This document shows positions 27,890 to 29,050 of a stretch of DNA of 29,050 nt, piece after piece. The notes below the pieces were generated by a model. That model worked only from the letters and a program-made list of their open reading frames with translations, made no database searches and had not been told where the DNA came from. This DNA is from Dinochytrium kinnereticum (Eukaryota; Chytridiomycota; Chytridiomycetes; Chytridiales; Chytridiaceae): positions 1-29,050 of the forward strand of contig JADGJT010000300.1 in NCBI GenBank assembly GCA_027604005.1. Reading direction: 5' to 3'. Made by a program: the position numbers and the translations under genes. Position 1 is the first letter of the stretch; the number at the start of each line of letters is the position of its first letter.

Positions 27890-29050
27890 AAACCCCCCCT
27901 ACTCCGAGATCCTCTGGAGGCCAATAGCGGTGCAAAGAAGATGTTCGGCCGTAGGCAAAGGTTTTGTGAGAAGATCAGCAACCATAACCTTGGTAGGACA
28001 GTATTCCACAGAAATCTCACGAGAAGCAATTCGTTCGCGAATAAAGTGATGGCGAAAATGTGCTTGACCCGGCTGTGTTCCTTAGGATTCTGAGCAATGG
28101 CATTACACCCTTGGTTGTCACCGAGAAGACGAGTGGGGCCAGGAAAATAAAGACCAAGACCAGAAAGTAGAAGACGAAGCCAGATAACATCTTGCGCGCC
28201 TTTCAACATGCTCATATACTCGGCCTCAAGGGTGGAAAGAGCGACAGTAAGCTGCTTGCGAGAGTGCCGACTGATGGCGCCACCAAAGAGAAGAGTACAA
28301 TAACCGGATGTAGAACGACGATCATCAAGACAGCCAGCCCAATTGGAGTCGGTGAAAGAAGTGAGAGAGCGGTTGTGGATCTTGAGAAGTTGTTTCTTGC
28401 TAGGACCTTTGTATTCGACGAAGTTGTAACTGGTCATCTCATCAGTAGTAGTGCGAGTGTAAGCAAGAGCGAGATCAGAGGTGCCCTTGAGGTAGAGGAG
28501 CACACGCTTGGCTGCACGCCAGTGAAGTTGACCAGGGTTTTCAAGGTATCGGCTCAAAATGGAGACAGCAGCCGTGATATCAGGACGAGTGGCTATTGAG
28601 AGATATTGCAAAGATCCGACGAGCTCACGGTAGGGAGTAGACGACATAGCATCTTTAGCTTCGGGAGTATCGGGACACATAGCTTTGGAGAGAGGAACTT
28701 TAGCATCGAGAGGTGTATCGTAAGTTAAGGCAGAAGAAGGAATCCGGAAACGATCCAGAAGAGAAGAGATGTAAAGACGTTGAGAGAGGTGAAGAGTTAG
28801 GGTTAGCCAAGTCACGGACGACCTCAAGACCGAGACAGTGACGCAGAGTGCCTAGATCCTTCATCTTGAAACGACCGTGAAGAGCTGTTTTAAGAGAATG
28901 GATAAGAGAATCGGAATTGCCAGTAATGATTAGGTCGTCGACATAAACGGCAACCATAACACGAAGCGAGCCCATGTTGGAAAGCGAGTTCCGGATTGGT
29001 CACGTGAAGAAGGATGATGAAGTGTATTGGGGAATGCTTTGTCAACACAA
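27890..29050 (-). mobile_element. Copia element, 3' part of Pol (reverse transcriptase and RNase H), frameshifted
   Basis: Minus-strand frames 28975-28700 and 28827-27868 hold Ty1/copia Pol. The reverse transcriptase catalytic motif YVDDLIITGN and FKMKDLGTLRHCLGLEV are in the first. The second has YISSLLDRFRI, YRELVGSLQYLSIATRPDI, ILSRYLENPGQLHW, SFTDSNWAGCLDDRRSTSGY, LSTLEAEYMS and DNQGCNAIAQNP. One frame change lies between about 28795 and 28812, and a second just after the RVKHI motif near 28055; past it the conserved tail continues in another frame to the stop at 27901-27899. The region before the YVDD motif (28976-29050) also does not read as a clean frame. The copy is therefore inactive. 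Its 5' part lies outside the window. It starts about 150 bp from the GATA gene stop and is oriented against it. Confidence 0.9.

Noticed and set aside
28192..28599. Plus-strand 135-codon ORF in the copia element
   Set aside because: It is antisense to the RNase H region, which has clear conserved motifs on the minus strand.
28796..28808. Telomere-like TTAGGGTTAG
   Set aside because: It is less than two units long and lies within the copia Pol sequence at one of its frame changes.
1..29050. tRNA, rRNA, CRISPR array or bacterial-type operon signals
   Set aside because: None was seen; the gene structures are eukaryotic and intron-rich, and no array of spaced identical repeats exists.

Overview
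The window is eukaryotic nuclear DNA: nearly every gene is cut by GT-AG introns, and two different Ty1/copia elements are present. A GATA factor with an AreA-type N-terminal region (DUF1752 family) points to a fungus. An exportin-7 gene, a BRCT-containing DNA polymerase X and very short introns suggest an early-diverging fungus (chytrid grade or similar), but the species cannot be named from the sequence.

Layout. Positions 1-2464 are repeat-rich. The start of a minus-strand gene runs off the left edge, and two blocks of a CCGTACGG/GGTTGCC tandem repeat flank a truncated copia 3' end (LTR plus RNase H tail). Positions 2465-18199 form a dense gene block with introns mostly of 33-57 nt: a mitochondrial-type cytochrome b5 reductase (-), a TMEM115-like Golgi membrane protein (+), a SNF2-family ATPase (-), DNA polymerase X/lambda (+), an unrecognised 290-residue protein (-), exportin-7 (-) and ALG1 mannosyltransferase (+). 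Spacing is tight: divergent start codons lie 39, 93 and 110 bp apart, and one tail-to-tail pair overlaps by 6 bp. Positions 18223-27742 carry two large genes of different texture, a USP16/45-like ubiquitin hydrolase and a two-finger GATA transcription factor. They are richer in G+C, have long Ser/Pro/Ala-rich low-complexity regions and mostly longer introns (46-313 nt), and are separated by about 2.2 kb of AT-rich non-coding DNA. From about 27756 to the right edge lies the 3' part of a second, frameshifted copia element.

The genes are housekeeping functions (N-glycosylation, nuclear export, DNA repair, deubiquitination, chromatin, Golgi structure, nitrogen/metal-type regulation) and do not form an obvious pathway. 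I rebuilt complete spliced reading frames, with all phases agreeing, for the reductase (347 aa), TMEM115-like (323 aa), polymerase X (557 aa, with one non-canonical intron), USP (1130 aa) and GATA factor (980 aa). SNF2, ALG1 and exportin-7 were checked junction by junction only in part. I see no clearly new biological system. The most unusual items are the palindromic repeat field broken by a copia fragment, the change in intron and base texture near 18 kb, and the DUF1752 plus double-GATA architecture.
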